From Bolinopsis microptera (Eukaryota > Ctenophora > Tentaculata > Lobata > Bolinopsidae), in assembly GCF_026151205.1 (NCBI RefSeq), contig NC_087072.1:17065669-17129668 (forward strand): a stretch of DNA of 64,000 bases. The letters run 5' to 3'. Positions 44,112-56,100 of this stretch are shown here, piece after piece; the stretch's first letter is position 1, and the number at the start of each line of letters is the position of its first letter. Below the pieces are notes generated by a model. The model saw nothing but the letters and a program-made list of their open reading frames with translations. It was not told the origin of the DNA and did no database searches. The position numbers and the translations under genes were made by a program.

Positions 44112-46042
44112 GCGGACGTTGTCAGTTGTGTGCGCATCGAATGCATGTGCATCGTAAATTTGATATGTGTGCAGTATTTATATACTTTAAGTTTAATAAA
44201 TCAAAAGATTTTGAGTAGAGTACTCTAATCACAACGGAACTCCAAAGTCGAGAAAAATCGTGAAAATTGGAACTTTCATTGATTTTAGCAATTTTCCCCA
44301 CGTAAGTAACTTTCCGATTTTCTACTCCTTAATATGTAATAGTAATAAATCAATGGTGTGAAATCGACTTCAGAAGCTGTCAAAATTAAAAATCGATTTT
44401 GAAAATCACTCTACTTGATGACGCGTCTCCAAGTGGTGATAATGACGTCATACTCCTATTAGTTAAACAATCATATTCAAGATTTGTGATCCAAGATGGC
44501 CATATCTTTTGTAATTGTTAATATACAGACATTTGAATATAACTATAAGCTACAATCAAAAGGTGAAAGCGTGATCTCTGATCCCTGATAAATATACATT
44601 AAATATGAAATGAAATGAGGTATTTATATATATGATTAACCAACAACACAAGGAAGGTGGTTAACCATGTCAGAACTGTGAGTGATGTGAGCAAATGTGT
44701 AAAAGTGAACAAAAGTATAAGTATAACTCATGATAAGGCTAAGACAAAATGTTTGCCTCATGCATAATGTAAATATACGTGTAAATTCAAAAATTCATTC
44801 GAAAATTTGAAAGAGTGAACGACTATTTGTATCGCCTCATTATTTCTGGAATTTCTTTATTTGCATACAGAAAAAACTTTTTCAACACATTTAAAGGCAG
44901 TAAATACATATGATAAGAAGAAAAAAACTTACTCGATATGTATTACATAATATGTATAATATTGTCCACTAAAGAAGATAATAAATATGTACTATTGAGC
45001 AATGAGTTCTACTTTACCTTTTCATGAAACATACGTTTTCAAATAAAGATAACCAAGAAGTACATTGCCTTATACTACCCATGAGCCTATACACGATTTA
45101 TAGCATCGAATAACAGCATCCCAACACCATAATCTGTTTGAAAACTTAACTAAACCACATAAATACAATTGTTCTGGCTTAATAAGTTTACTTATACTAT
45201 AAAATCTGAGCTGAACAATTCTAGACCATATCTAAATGATTATAACACTTTGTTGTGGTCAGCAACGGACCCATGAAAAGAGCTTTATATTCAAATTTTC
45301 ATTTCATACCAGCATTATTTCAAGTTACCCTTACTGAGTTACAATAGTGTCTAAAATAATAAATATAGATACAATTACAAAATGGCAATCAATCAAATTA
45401 AAACATCAAACTGTTACAAGATTAAAGTAACCATACCTTATCGGTCCTAATTTTACTGGCCGTAATCTTAAAATCTTTTGAGTTTTGTAATAGGTGAGTC
45501 AAACAACTTTTGGTCGACGAAATATTGACTATCAAAATGCAACTACAGCGCAAGATTGAAATTCCGATCATAAACTCTCGATCTCAATCGCTTCAACTTG
45601 CTACTGAAGTACTGACTACTGAGGTTTTGAAGTACACAAATACTGACTGTTATAAGGGTCCACCCCTCCGCGTCAGCAAATTTTTACAGAAGCTATAAAT
45701 AAGCTGCGGCATTTTTTCAACCATGCCCTTCTCCCTTGAGACTGACGCAACGATCCCTTGTCGAGCGGGGCGCGGCTAATAATCAGTGTAAGAACCGCTT
45801 ACTGTGTAAGATAAAAAGCTATCTCTGTCTTGAATTATAAAAGTTACACAGTTTCCAATTTTGCTGGAAGAGCCATAAAAAAACAAAAATCAAAAATAGA
45901 TTTTATCACTATCAGTCATCTTTCAATTCAATGAATCCGTCGACCGTCTTAGCTAAATGTTCCAACGAACACGCCTTTTAATAAAAGGTCATAACCCTAA
46001 AATATTAACTATGTAGTCTAAAGTGTGTTAAATCCTAACAAC
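44112..46042. other. Intergenic sequence, no gene seen
   Basis: AT-rich. No coding, repeat or RNA feature could be supported. Confidence 0.4.
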
Positions 46043-46675
46043 TTATCGGCTATTATCGTTGTGACAAGAGCCACAAGGACACCGTCTCCTTAGAGATATC
46101 CTATTGAGAGGTGCCTGGTAGTAGCCCTCCTGTTTGGGTGGGAGGGGACCGTATATAACGGGGCGGTGAGCTGACTTTATCACGTTGAGGGAAGGACGGG
46201 AAGAGTAGGCACTGTCCCCAGACACACTCCCCGAGCTGGAGATGCTGGTGTTACTGAAGGTGTCGGACTTGGTTACCCGGACTGGCGGATGGGAGGGGAG
46301 TCTATTGTCAGGTGTTGGGAACATTTGGTAGTAGCGGCACCCCGTCCGGGAGTTAGTGGACAGGGACGGTTGGTAGGGACGAGCGTAAGTCGGGTTGAGG
46401 TGGGAGTTACTGTTCTGTACTTCTGGGATCAACTGCAGGTTCACGTTCCGTACTGGCTCTGGCGCTGAGTTGCTTCTCCTGAAAATTGTAGATTATTACA
46501 GCTATATTTAACAGTGCTATAGCTAACTCTAAAGCAATGAGACAAAAGTTCGATAATGAATAGTGCAATTGGCAACAGACGTTGATTACTTACTGTCTTT
46601 CGAAGCGATTCTTATCCTTTTTAGACTTGTTTTTGAAGAAACTAATCTTTGAATTAGAACACTCAGAGCTGCGAT
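46043..46675 (-). CDS. 3' end of an unidentified minus-strand gene (2 exons)
   Basis: The upstream exon 46,675-46,594 follows a CCTAATTTCAG acceptor and encodes a basic, serine-rich segment (KISFFKNKSKKDKNRFERQ), ending at a GTAAGT donor. The last exon, about 46,479 to 46,043, continues in phase (RSNSAPEPVRNVNLQLIPE) to a stop after SCHNDNSR. The tail is rich in Ser, Pro, Tyr and Asn and ends with a small cysteine cluster (CPCGSC). No folded domain is recognised; it looks like the disordered cytosolic tail of a signalling or adhesion protein, but that is a guess. The 5' exons were not found. Confidence 0.55.
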
Positions 46676-47920
46676 CTGAAATTAGGGTTTCTACAAAATA
46701 AACATGAAGTTTGACTGACGAGATGTAGATGAAGCAATTAACTGGTTAAAGCAAATAAGACATTATGACATCGTATATCAATTCAAAATTGGTGAAATGT
46801 GTTGATTTGGTACACCTTACAAATTGTAAGATTACAATGTCATCACCGTAAAATTAATCGTTGTTAAATTTAACCCACTAGTCGATGAAGCGAGATAACT
46901 GTCGAGACTTGAATTTAACTTTCCGAAAAGATTGTGTTTAAATCTTTTGAAAAACGTCTGCTTCTTCTTGACCGCTCGAGTTGGACCAGGTGAGCTATTC
47001 TGACTCTGAAGGGTTTAAGGTTAAAACCTGAAAGGCATCATCACGTGGATGGATCGACTCAATGTTTTCAAGAGGATACACACGGTAAAATTTCGGTTTT
47101 GCCACTTGAGTCTGTGAATGAGAGGAGCAATCTACAAATATTTTCCTCCTCTTGCTATCGCACCTCAATTACTAGAAGTATAACATTATCTTTGCGTTTC
47201 CTCGTAGATTCGACATGGGAGTGGGACGAGAACAATCTCAAACTTTCTACAGCATAATAAGCACTATATTATACAATATGTTTATTGCTTAATACTAATA
47301 AGTTTGATTAATTACCATTTGCTCATGCGGGAAAGACTAGCACATACATAATATAATGAAAAGGTTGGGCAAATGCGATGAGAATTCCTTTGCTTTGTTA
47401 ATGTAAATTGTAACGTGGCAGGTTTCCCGCTCCCTAATCCGTAATTAGAACTACAGAATCAGATCGGTTTATAGCCGATCGTAACAGTTGTACTGCCGAT
47501 AGTTTATCGTCACCGACCCAGCATATTCTGATATGCATGCATGCATGTAGCTGTGCGCGCGCGCGCGCCCATTGATGTTTAGGTAGCTGTGTATTGTTTT
47601 ACTTTTTTATCGTTAAAATGTCTTTGCGCCCGCCGCGAAATCCAAGATTTCGATGCACTTAAGTCTAAGGTGACAGCTGATTCGTCAAAGAAACCGTTTA
47701 TTTGTGACGAATCTTGCGAACCCGTTGTCCCTTCACTCTGAGATAGTGATCAGCAGACTTAGTAAACTGCACGTGCGGATTAGACGGAACAACTGCAGTC
47801 TCGTGTGGTTTTCAGTATCATGGCAACAACTTTTTAGCAAAGTTCTGCTTGTAACCCTCTTCAGGACGTTTTATCTGAGTTGACCTCAACTCAATCAACT
47901 TCATCCCTTTCAAAAGTAGA
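46676..47920. other. Intergenic or intronic sequence
   Basis: It contains a solo GGACCAGGTGAGCT end (46,975-46,996) of the TIR element in the array, and an ATGCATGCATGC / alternating GC tract at 47,533-47,569. No gene is supported. Confidence 0.45.
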
Positions 47921-48100
47921 ATGAAAGACCCAATCTTTGTGGTTCTAGCGACCCTCATCGTGCTACTCTTACTACTCGCCCTCTTTCTCCTAGGACTGTT
48001 TATTTTCCTCGTAAGTTTAATGAGGACAGACTGTAGGCTGGCAGTAGCACAACTTCAGGCTACCATCACCAGGATTTGCAGCCTGGAAAACGCACTTTAA
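47921..48100 (+). CDS. Possible 59-aa single-pass membrane micropeptide
   Basis: An ATG with A at -3 opens a 59-residue frame ending at TAA 48,098-48,100. After a short MKDPIFVV start comes a very hydrophobic segment of about 24 residues rich in Leu, then a charged tail with two cysteines (RTDCRLAVAQLQ...RICSLENAL). The shape, one membrane helix with a short soluble end, is like that of known membrane micropeptides, but no family is recognised. A GTAAGT string at the end of the hydrophobic part could be a splice donor, in which case this is a signal-anchor exon of a larger gene; an open frame at 48,131-48,334 might then be relevant. Confidence 0.4.
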   Translation: MKDPIFVVLATLIVLLLLLALFLLGLFIFLVSLMRTDCRLAVAQLQATITRICSLENAL

Positions 48101-49384
48101 TAGAATTTGAAATGTTGATGATCAGAAAATTTGGGAAATGTTCTCGCACAAATTGGAGCTCGAACCGACTTTATGACGGATGTTGAAGAAAGAAGAATAG
48201 ATTCGATCATACATACATTTTTGGAAAGGGCCAAACTTCCTCCCAAAACACTACTCTTAATTAAGAAAATTACAGATCTAGTTGATAATAATAAATTTGG
48301 TGAGCTAATTATTCTTGACTTCAAGCAATTTTAAATACATCGAAATTTGTCTAAAAAATGAAACGTTCTAACTTCTACCTCCCGTAATTTCTAACAGATA
48401 ACACTTTCTTATCTCTATGACCGTATGTAAAGACAGCTATTTTAGACGCGATCGTTATCGATATATCTATGTGACATCGGTTGGTTCTTGCTTTTAAAAT
48501 CATTTTTAAGGAACCACGATGGGTCTGTTTCATATTCTAGGATGACTCAGAGCCGCTGCGTAGATACATCATGACCTGGCCGGAGATCATATCATTACTC
48601 GGATATCATATCCCAAGTACATATTGTGATTTGGTGCCATATCGGCGCCAGACCACTTATGGGCTAGGTGACCGAGTGGTTAGAGCATCCGCCTTCAAAA
48701 GAGAAGGTCCTAACGGCGCCCTATCGGTAGCGGTATTCGCCCAAAAGACCTATATATCAAACCAATCATCATTTATTTTAAGACTACTTATGCCGATAAT
48801 GGTCACGACTTTTTCTTATGTATCCAAAATATTAAATTCAATATCTCTTTTCAAGATAAGTACATTATTTACGTAATATACCCATACCTGAGACGATTCA
48901 AGCTTGCATAAATCCTCATATTGTCTCATCTCGACTGAAATAAACAACTTTTTACCTTTCCACATTTCTAAACTTAATTCTTTTCACCACAAAGAATCTT
49001 TCGCACTAAAAAGATAATTCTTATAACACTCTAATTCTAAGACACGGCTTAACTTATTATTTTCTTCACAAATAACACTCAGGTTCTGTAGAAAATAATA
49101 AGAAAACTCCAAGGCGCATTCAGCTGACAGATTTAAGAAATAAGGAAAATCTAGGAAAGAAGTCACGTAGTTAGTTGCTTCCCTTACTATAACCCTATAG
49201 TTGAATTATGTGAATTATTCTCACCAGGGTGGGGAGGTCTTATAAACTCGCTATGTTTTTCAGCGTTGTCTGTGTTCCCGGTGTTGGGCCTCAAGTTATT
49301 TAAACTGAAATAGTTTATAGTTTATAGTACGAATATCTTTAAACTCAGGTTTACTTTGTCGCCCTACATATTTTACAACATTAG
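48101..49384. other. Sequence with weak features only
   Basis: An open frame at about 48,131-48,334 has no start codon in good context and no recognised domain; it could be an exon. A tRNA-like fragment lies at 48,665-48,712. Nothing else is supported. Confidence 0.35.
48665..48712 (+). repeat. tRNA Leu/Ser-like fragment
   Basis: GGTGACCGAGTGGTTAGAGC followed by a stem-like GCCTTCAAAAGAGAAGG resembles the A-box half of a type II tRNA. No B box follows, so it is a truncated tRNA-derived repeat or a pseudogene. Confidence 0.35.
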
Positions 49385-49487
49385 TAGCTAAGTAACATTA
49401 GCTAGGTAACATTAGGAGGCTAAGTAATATTATCTAGGAATTTAAATAAAGTAGCCAGGTAACATTAGATAAGAAACGTAGCTAGGT
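49385..49487. repeat. Degenerate AGGTAACATTAG repeats next to telomeric array
   Basis: Several imperfect units (GCTAAGTAACATTA, GCTAGGTAACATTA) lead directly into the TTAGGG array. Confidence 0.7.
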
Positions 49488-49488
49488 A

Positions 49489-49663
49489 AGGGTTAGGGTT
49501 AGGGTTAGGGTTAGGGTTAGGGTTAGGGTTAGGGTTAGGGTTAGGGTTAGGGTTAGGGTTAGGGTTAGGGTTAGGGTTAGGGTTAGGGTTAGGGTTAGGG
49601 TTAGGGTTAGGGTTAGGGTTAGGGTTAGGGTTAGGGTTAGGGTTAGGGTTAGGGTTAGGGTTA
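49489..49663 (+). repeat. Interstitial telomeric array (TTAGGG)n
   Basis: About 29 uninterrupted copies of TTAGGG, with no mismatch noticed. Coding-type sequence continues on both sides, so it is not a chromosome end. Confidence 0.98.
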
Positions 49664-50199
49664 AAGTCTTATGTCGTAGAGTCTTACGCCGTAGAGTCCC
49701 GGACCCGGTTACGAGATGCTACTCACAATTCGTAGATATAGTTGATATTCTCGTAGTTAGGATCGTCTTCACTATTCATCCAAACAAGCTTACCAGACTG
49801 CAAGGGATAGACGTTTTAGTAATTACAGTAATCACATTAATTATAGTAGTCAGTCACATTTGAGAGCTACGAATGAGAAATTGTACTCATGTTCCAATAG
49901 TGAGGTTTGCGTCACGTGACCTGACTTACGACTACGTCTGAAGTTTATGAGGGAGTGAAATGTGTCAGCTATAATGAGTATATGTGACAGGTTTACTGTT
50001 TCGTTGCTATAGACCGCGACACTCACCAGTCACCTACCTGATAGCACAATCTTACCTGAACTCTCATTAGGGCCCTAATAACTATTGAGCAATTTCAAAG
50101 TTCATGAGAGCTATCAAAGTTCCAAACTCAACCTCAGGAGGTTTTAACGGGCTAAGTAATATTAACTAATTCATTTAAATAGGTTAACTAACAATCATT
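49664..50199. other. Sequence beyond the telomeric array
   Basis: Short GTCTTACGCCGTAGAGTC-type repeats just after the array. No gene. Confidence 0.4.
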
Positions 50200-53100
50200 T
50201 TAACGAACCGACTGATCGTAGAGAGGGATAACTTTAGGTTTAGGAGGTTTAGGAGGAGGAATGCCATTTATTGGAGTGTCGTGGATAAGTTTTAGTGCTC
50301 CGGCTACACTCTGATCAGGGAGGAAAAGTTCCTGCGCGTAGCGCGCTATCAGCATCTTGTACTCTCGCCTTGTAGACTGTTGTCCGTCCTGGGGAGATAA
50401 AAATAATAACATACATATCAAATCTTCACATAATTTATTTAAAATTTTGATTGATTTCACATTTCTCACCATTCATTATTTTATTCCTATAGGAATGGCC
50501 GCCCCACTTTCACCTAGGATCCTAGGTGGAAGTGTTGTTATCAAGACTTTGGGCGGCCATAAAACTCCTGTTTCGAAAGTTGTCCATGTCCTTTGTAATT
50601 GTACTTGTATGACTGACCCACGCTTTTTATCATACATATATAATATAATACATTTCGGCTCATTTTATATTTTTGTTCGATTTGCTGTACATTTGTATAT
50701 TTTATATTTTCTAACTTGCAAATCAAATCAAATGAGGCATTGACAGTGTATTTTATGAACTATTCACACAGTGCCAGTATATTTTATGTGATATTGACAA
50801 TCGGCTGTTTTTTTTTTGAAATTTTAAATACCGATCTGCGGTCAAACACACAACTCATTCCCATACCCTTACAGGAGTCACGATCTCATTACGAAGGAGA
50901 GAAGATCTATTAGCAAGAATTAATTAAGCTGTTAACGCGAAGTCCCCGCTCATTTAAAATTTGTATAACAATATAATTCCATCTCTTATATTACCTTCAT
51001 AATAAATACACATTTCCGGAAAGATAAGACCTCCCAATTTGTAAGTATACATTAAAACATTTTGACAGCTCATCTCAATTTGCCGTTCAATTGAAAAATT
51101 AAATTATATGAAACAATGAGGACAATATTATTGAAATTACACAAATTCTCGTTGCGTGAGAAGATTAACACTGCTGCGATATTATACACGCACTTTACAA
51201 ATCTTAGATAATGAAGCTACAGATCACAAATATTGCAACAAAATGTTACATTACACAGGATACATCCTGGAAACTTATTATTTGGCACACTAGACTTATC
51301 GGCATTCTTTCGATATGTAACTCACACAATCTACATTCTACATCGGTTGCCAAATAATTATAGAATGTAAGTTTGGAGACTGAGTTCAGATAACCCCGGC
51401 CCGGTTGGTTTGTGTTGTCACATTTCTCAATAAAAAAATTGCAAAATATGTAAATTGCACGTCAAAAATTCTCTCCTGCATTGACTTGGCTTCATCAGCT
51501 GACAGTCAAATCAATTAAAAATTACAAGGGCGACATTTTGAGATGAAACCAACAGAGCAGCTAAAAACAATAACAGCAGCAGAAACTGAGACTGGACTGG
51601 ACTGATTAACAATTATGTAAAACAGTGAGAAAGCTTATCCAGTACCTACATCACTTTTTAAGAGTCAATTTACCCGAGGCAAGGTAAAATAAACTGAACA
51701 GGGAGCAAGCTAGATCTGGTTAGTGCAGTTCCAGACTCCAGAGTGCCGTATTACTCGACATACCTTACGAGACATATTTAATAGGTACGAAAGTCGACTC
51801 AAAGTCGGTGGTTTTTCGAAAAAAACACCATATTTTCAGTTCCAGAGTGCCGTATTTTCTTTAATTATGACTTTGTCGATTTACTATCAATATAGTAAAT
51901 TATCAATATGATTCATCTAACAAATGAACATAAGTGTTACACCTGGGACTCCGACTACACTGGAGAGAGAAACGTCCCTGTACCAGAAGATCAAGAAGAA
52001 ATTGACTTGTAATTTTTAAAATTTCATATTTTATTTTATTGATTTTCTCAAATTGAATATTGGGTTTTATTTTTGAAAAATAAAGAAATGAAAAAAATCC
52101 CCAAATTAACCATGATTTAATTTGGGGTACGAAATGAGTTGGTTTTCGGCAAAAAATCCCATATTTTCGTTCCCAAATCATTTAGGTCACTGGAATTTCG
52201 TCGAGTATAAATATGTCTCGTAAGGTAACACAAGTTTCAGGGTAACCCATTACTGTGCACTACCCGGTAGTGAGTCTAACTCTAATGATAACGAAGTAAA
52301 TCTCCATCATTATCACACCGGTTAACTTGTTTCCGCTAACTAGATCAGTCAATTAAAGTGGGGCGGCAATGCATATAAACAGGTGTAATTACGCACGTTC
52401 ATACGCTGTACTCCAGCTCCATTTTAACTGAAACTTTGGTATTTTGCCGCAGTTTGGGTCTGGTTCGCGAAGTGTAGGCTTTATGGTACAGGTTCACTTT
52501 CGGCTCTAATCTTTTAATTGGCAACCAAACACACGTGTGAATAGTGAACTTACAAATTTCCTTATATATCAGCTATATATTATCGGCTCAATATCCTAGC
52601 TGTTCCATGCTATATTATGTATAAGTTTGTCAATGGATTGTTTTGCGAGTTCTGCATTGTTAGATGTTTAGCGCACACTACCCAGTAAACAAACGGCTAC
52701 AATATAGCAATTCAGGGACTATTTGTGAAACAAACGACGGTAACCGTGACAATGCGACATATTATTAAAATTATAATATCTCATTTTCTGGCTTATATCA
52801 CGTTTCTAATATCTCATTTTCTGGCTTATATCACGTTTCTAATATCTCATTTTCTGGCTTATATCACGTTTCTGGTCCTTTTTTAAAGGAATTAAAGATG
52901 TCTGTACTGTCATTAATTATGAACAATGCAAGGCCGCATGAATGAAGTCCCATAATAAGCATCTAAAAGTAGCAGTATTAACTGCTAATTTGATTTTCTT
53001 TGTTCAATAAGAGCTGCTACTGAGTACTTACTCCTCTATTAAGGTATAAGTATATGCAGTATTGGACTGGTACCATGTATTAATAATGAAATTGAAGCTC

Positions 53101-56100
53101 GCTGATCAGGGCGGGGGTGGTTGCGGGGTGGTTGCAGGGCAATAGAGGCCGCAATATTGCTTGGTACTGATAATTGCAGCAGAGTAGCAGCAGTATTATA
53201 CTCGGGAATGTGTAGAGCGAGGGGGATGTTTAAAAGTTGCGATATAATCAGATGTAGAGATGTAGGAGGAGGACAGCTGCTCAATATCCCATCACATAGA
53301 GATTTGAGGAAGAGAGATTTAGGCGGTTGTTATATTACATTTACTGATGAACTATCTGCCAGATCTGTGTTGTTGCGGCCTAATGATGAGGACTGTATTT
53401 GTGAGAAGTTTTAATAGCCAGGCTAAAAGACACACTTCACCCTCTGTCCCACTCTGCTCTCTCTCTCTCTCTCTTGCCAACAGAACACATCCTCAATAAT
53501 ACGACTAATGAGAAAGTTGAAAGTTAGCAGCAAGTACCCGATGAGATGTGAGGTGCAATGAAGTGATCTGACTAACTTCTCTCCTAAGGGTGTAATCAAA
53601 TAACTGAAAGGAGGGTGACTGTCTAACTTCGTGTATTTGTGTGAGATTGAGCAGCTTTTTAACTAGTAAAGGTAGCTAGATGAGTTCTGGAACGATCGTT
53701 AGATATCCACTATTCACTCATGTGTTCATATCTACGGACCTTAAATTCACTATTTGCACGGACCTTACTTAAGAGATTTCTTGCTGAACTATTTAAATTG
53801 ATTTCGGGAACTTTTGAAGAACCAATATCGCTTGTTATAGTGCCATCTTGAGCTCAGCAGGGCATGCAGAAGGAGGGATTTTGCGAGGACGTGAGATCTA
53901 GGCTAACGAGCCATAATAAATTCCGAGAGCTGTGTATATAAGCGGGACCGAATCCAAGCTCTTCTAAAAGTGAAGCTAGACTCGACGTGAGGCTATGATA
54001 GGACCAAATTATAGGCTAGATAAGACTGAAAACTTGGCCCACAGTCTTGATCTAAGTGAAGCTGTCGGACGTTGGTTCTGAATTCTGATTAATAGAATGC
54101 CTTGCCAGGCATAAAAGCTCTCAACTGTATGGGACCTCGATCTCACAGAAGTTAGTGAACTTTTCAATCACATTTTTTCCTAGTCATGTGCCTCGGTGTG
54201 CACGCTCTACACTGCAAATAAGGGCTGATGAGTTGGTCCCAGAAACCACGTTTAATAAATAGATCATAGTTTAAAAGTTTTAATAACTTGGCGAGGGATG
54301 TGCGGCAGTGTGGCATTAGGAATTTGGGATATGGAATGTGTAGTCTAGACCCAACACACATATTGTTACTCATAGTAAAATGTTGTACACAGGGTACATT
54401 GTTACACGTCACGAGTCTTGCACATGTAGACTGAGGCCGGGGTCCCTTTAATGGTGCACCACCACACTTGAACAATGTGACCAGCGTCGGGGTATTTCCT
54501 ACTCAATCCTCCCACCCCATCACCCAGTCAGAGATCTCCAAATTGACCACGTGATTCTTATCCGCCAATCAGAAGAGAGGATCACGATCACGCGACCTCA
54601 CGGCACCTGCAGTGTTCAAGGGGGTCGAACATGGCAAATCAATGTCATGCAGGTAAGGTAACAGTGCTGTGTAGTGATCTATTAGGGGTAATAATGCTAC
54701 TCAGTGGTCTTGTACACTACAAACACACTCTTGCGACAACTCGTGACACATTGGCTAACACACTCAGCTGTATATACCTGTATATCTTGGAGATTAGGAA
54801 CCTGGCCGGGGGTGCTGGGGGTGCCGGGCCGGGGTTAATTGTATAGTAAGGGCGGTTACACTGGTATTGTTGTATAGTGATGGGGAGGGGGGGAAAGGTA
54901 AGTATAGTGGTAATTTATTATTGACTACGTCTTATAACGAGCAAAACTAGATGTCATCATCATGTTGGTTCACATTCACTATTCAGTGATAAGGCGAAAT
55001 AGCTTATACTTATATTTTGAAGTAGAAAAGTAGAAACTATATAATTTACTATATAATTTAACTAAATGGGCATCTCCAGTATGGGTCAAATTTAGTTGGA
55101 TTTGTATCCCGCTTTGCAATTATTATCTCTGACAAAACTTTCGTAGTCAATACCAGTTAAGGCTGGTCGGGGTGACCTTCTCAAAGTTTATCTCATTGTA
55201 AACCGTTGTTAATGTTCAAATGTTACAATATCCAGATCGGAACATAATCAATTAGTTGTATTGTGTAATTATAAACGCGTAGTAGCGACAAAGGAAACTG
55301 CTGACCTTTTAAATTAAAAGGTGTAGTTTTCTTTGTCGCAACATCGTGAATACTGAAGACTTTGAACAATTGTCATGTTCAGATATTATTTAAATTATTT
55401 CGAGAAATTTCGTAGCAAGTCAGTTGACCACATCTGCCTATCAACAATATTGTTAATTATCCGCCAGCTGAGAAAGACAGTGTCAGATCGCCTTGGCACA
55501 CTTGATTTGTCAATTTTGATCGACAAACAACAAATCTCGTCAGCAGCATGACCAAATCACTTATTTATATTTTTATCCAATAACCGTTTATAGTAACATC
55601 CAGCACGCCGCCGCATCATCACGACAAAATGTTCCGTGTCTTCTGATAGATTGTCACAGTACCGTTTACCACCCGATCATCTCTCCTCCTCGCCAGAATA
55701 CCTTGACGCTCGTCAGCCGCCAAGCTAAGTAATAACACATAATGAGGTGACACAACTTGGTTTGCAACGGTGGAACACATCATTACCTGCTTGTTAGGGC
55801 AGCTAACAGATCAGACCTGTGAAGCGAAACTGTCAGTCCGCACCCGCTAATTAATAGAGTCGCACAGTTACCGCACCACATCAAACCAAATACATCCTAA
55901 CAGATTAATCATTAGCTACCTCCTCTAAATGTTAGCTTTATTCGCCACAGCCCGTCTGACGAGAGAGCGAGTGACGTCCAGCGTAGTGTTATGCTGAGAT
56001 AGCTCCTTTATAATATATTTCGTTTAACAAACCAGTGTAAAGTTGTCACACAGACTCCTTCATGAATCATGACAACAACACGGCCCCCCTCTCGTATAAA

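Noticed and set aside
49489-49663. Chromosome end
   Set aside because: Single-copy sequence, including SAM gene exons, continues for 14 kb beyond it.
53121-53414. 97-residue plus-strand frame
   Set aside because: No domain, no splice sites and a low-complexity GGGTGGTTGC start; likely chance within the SAM gene intron.
54631-54846. 71-residue plus-strand frame with hydrophobic part
   Set aside because: Gly/Ala-rich end arises from GGGGGTGC repeats; no supporting context.
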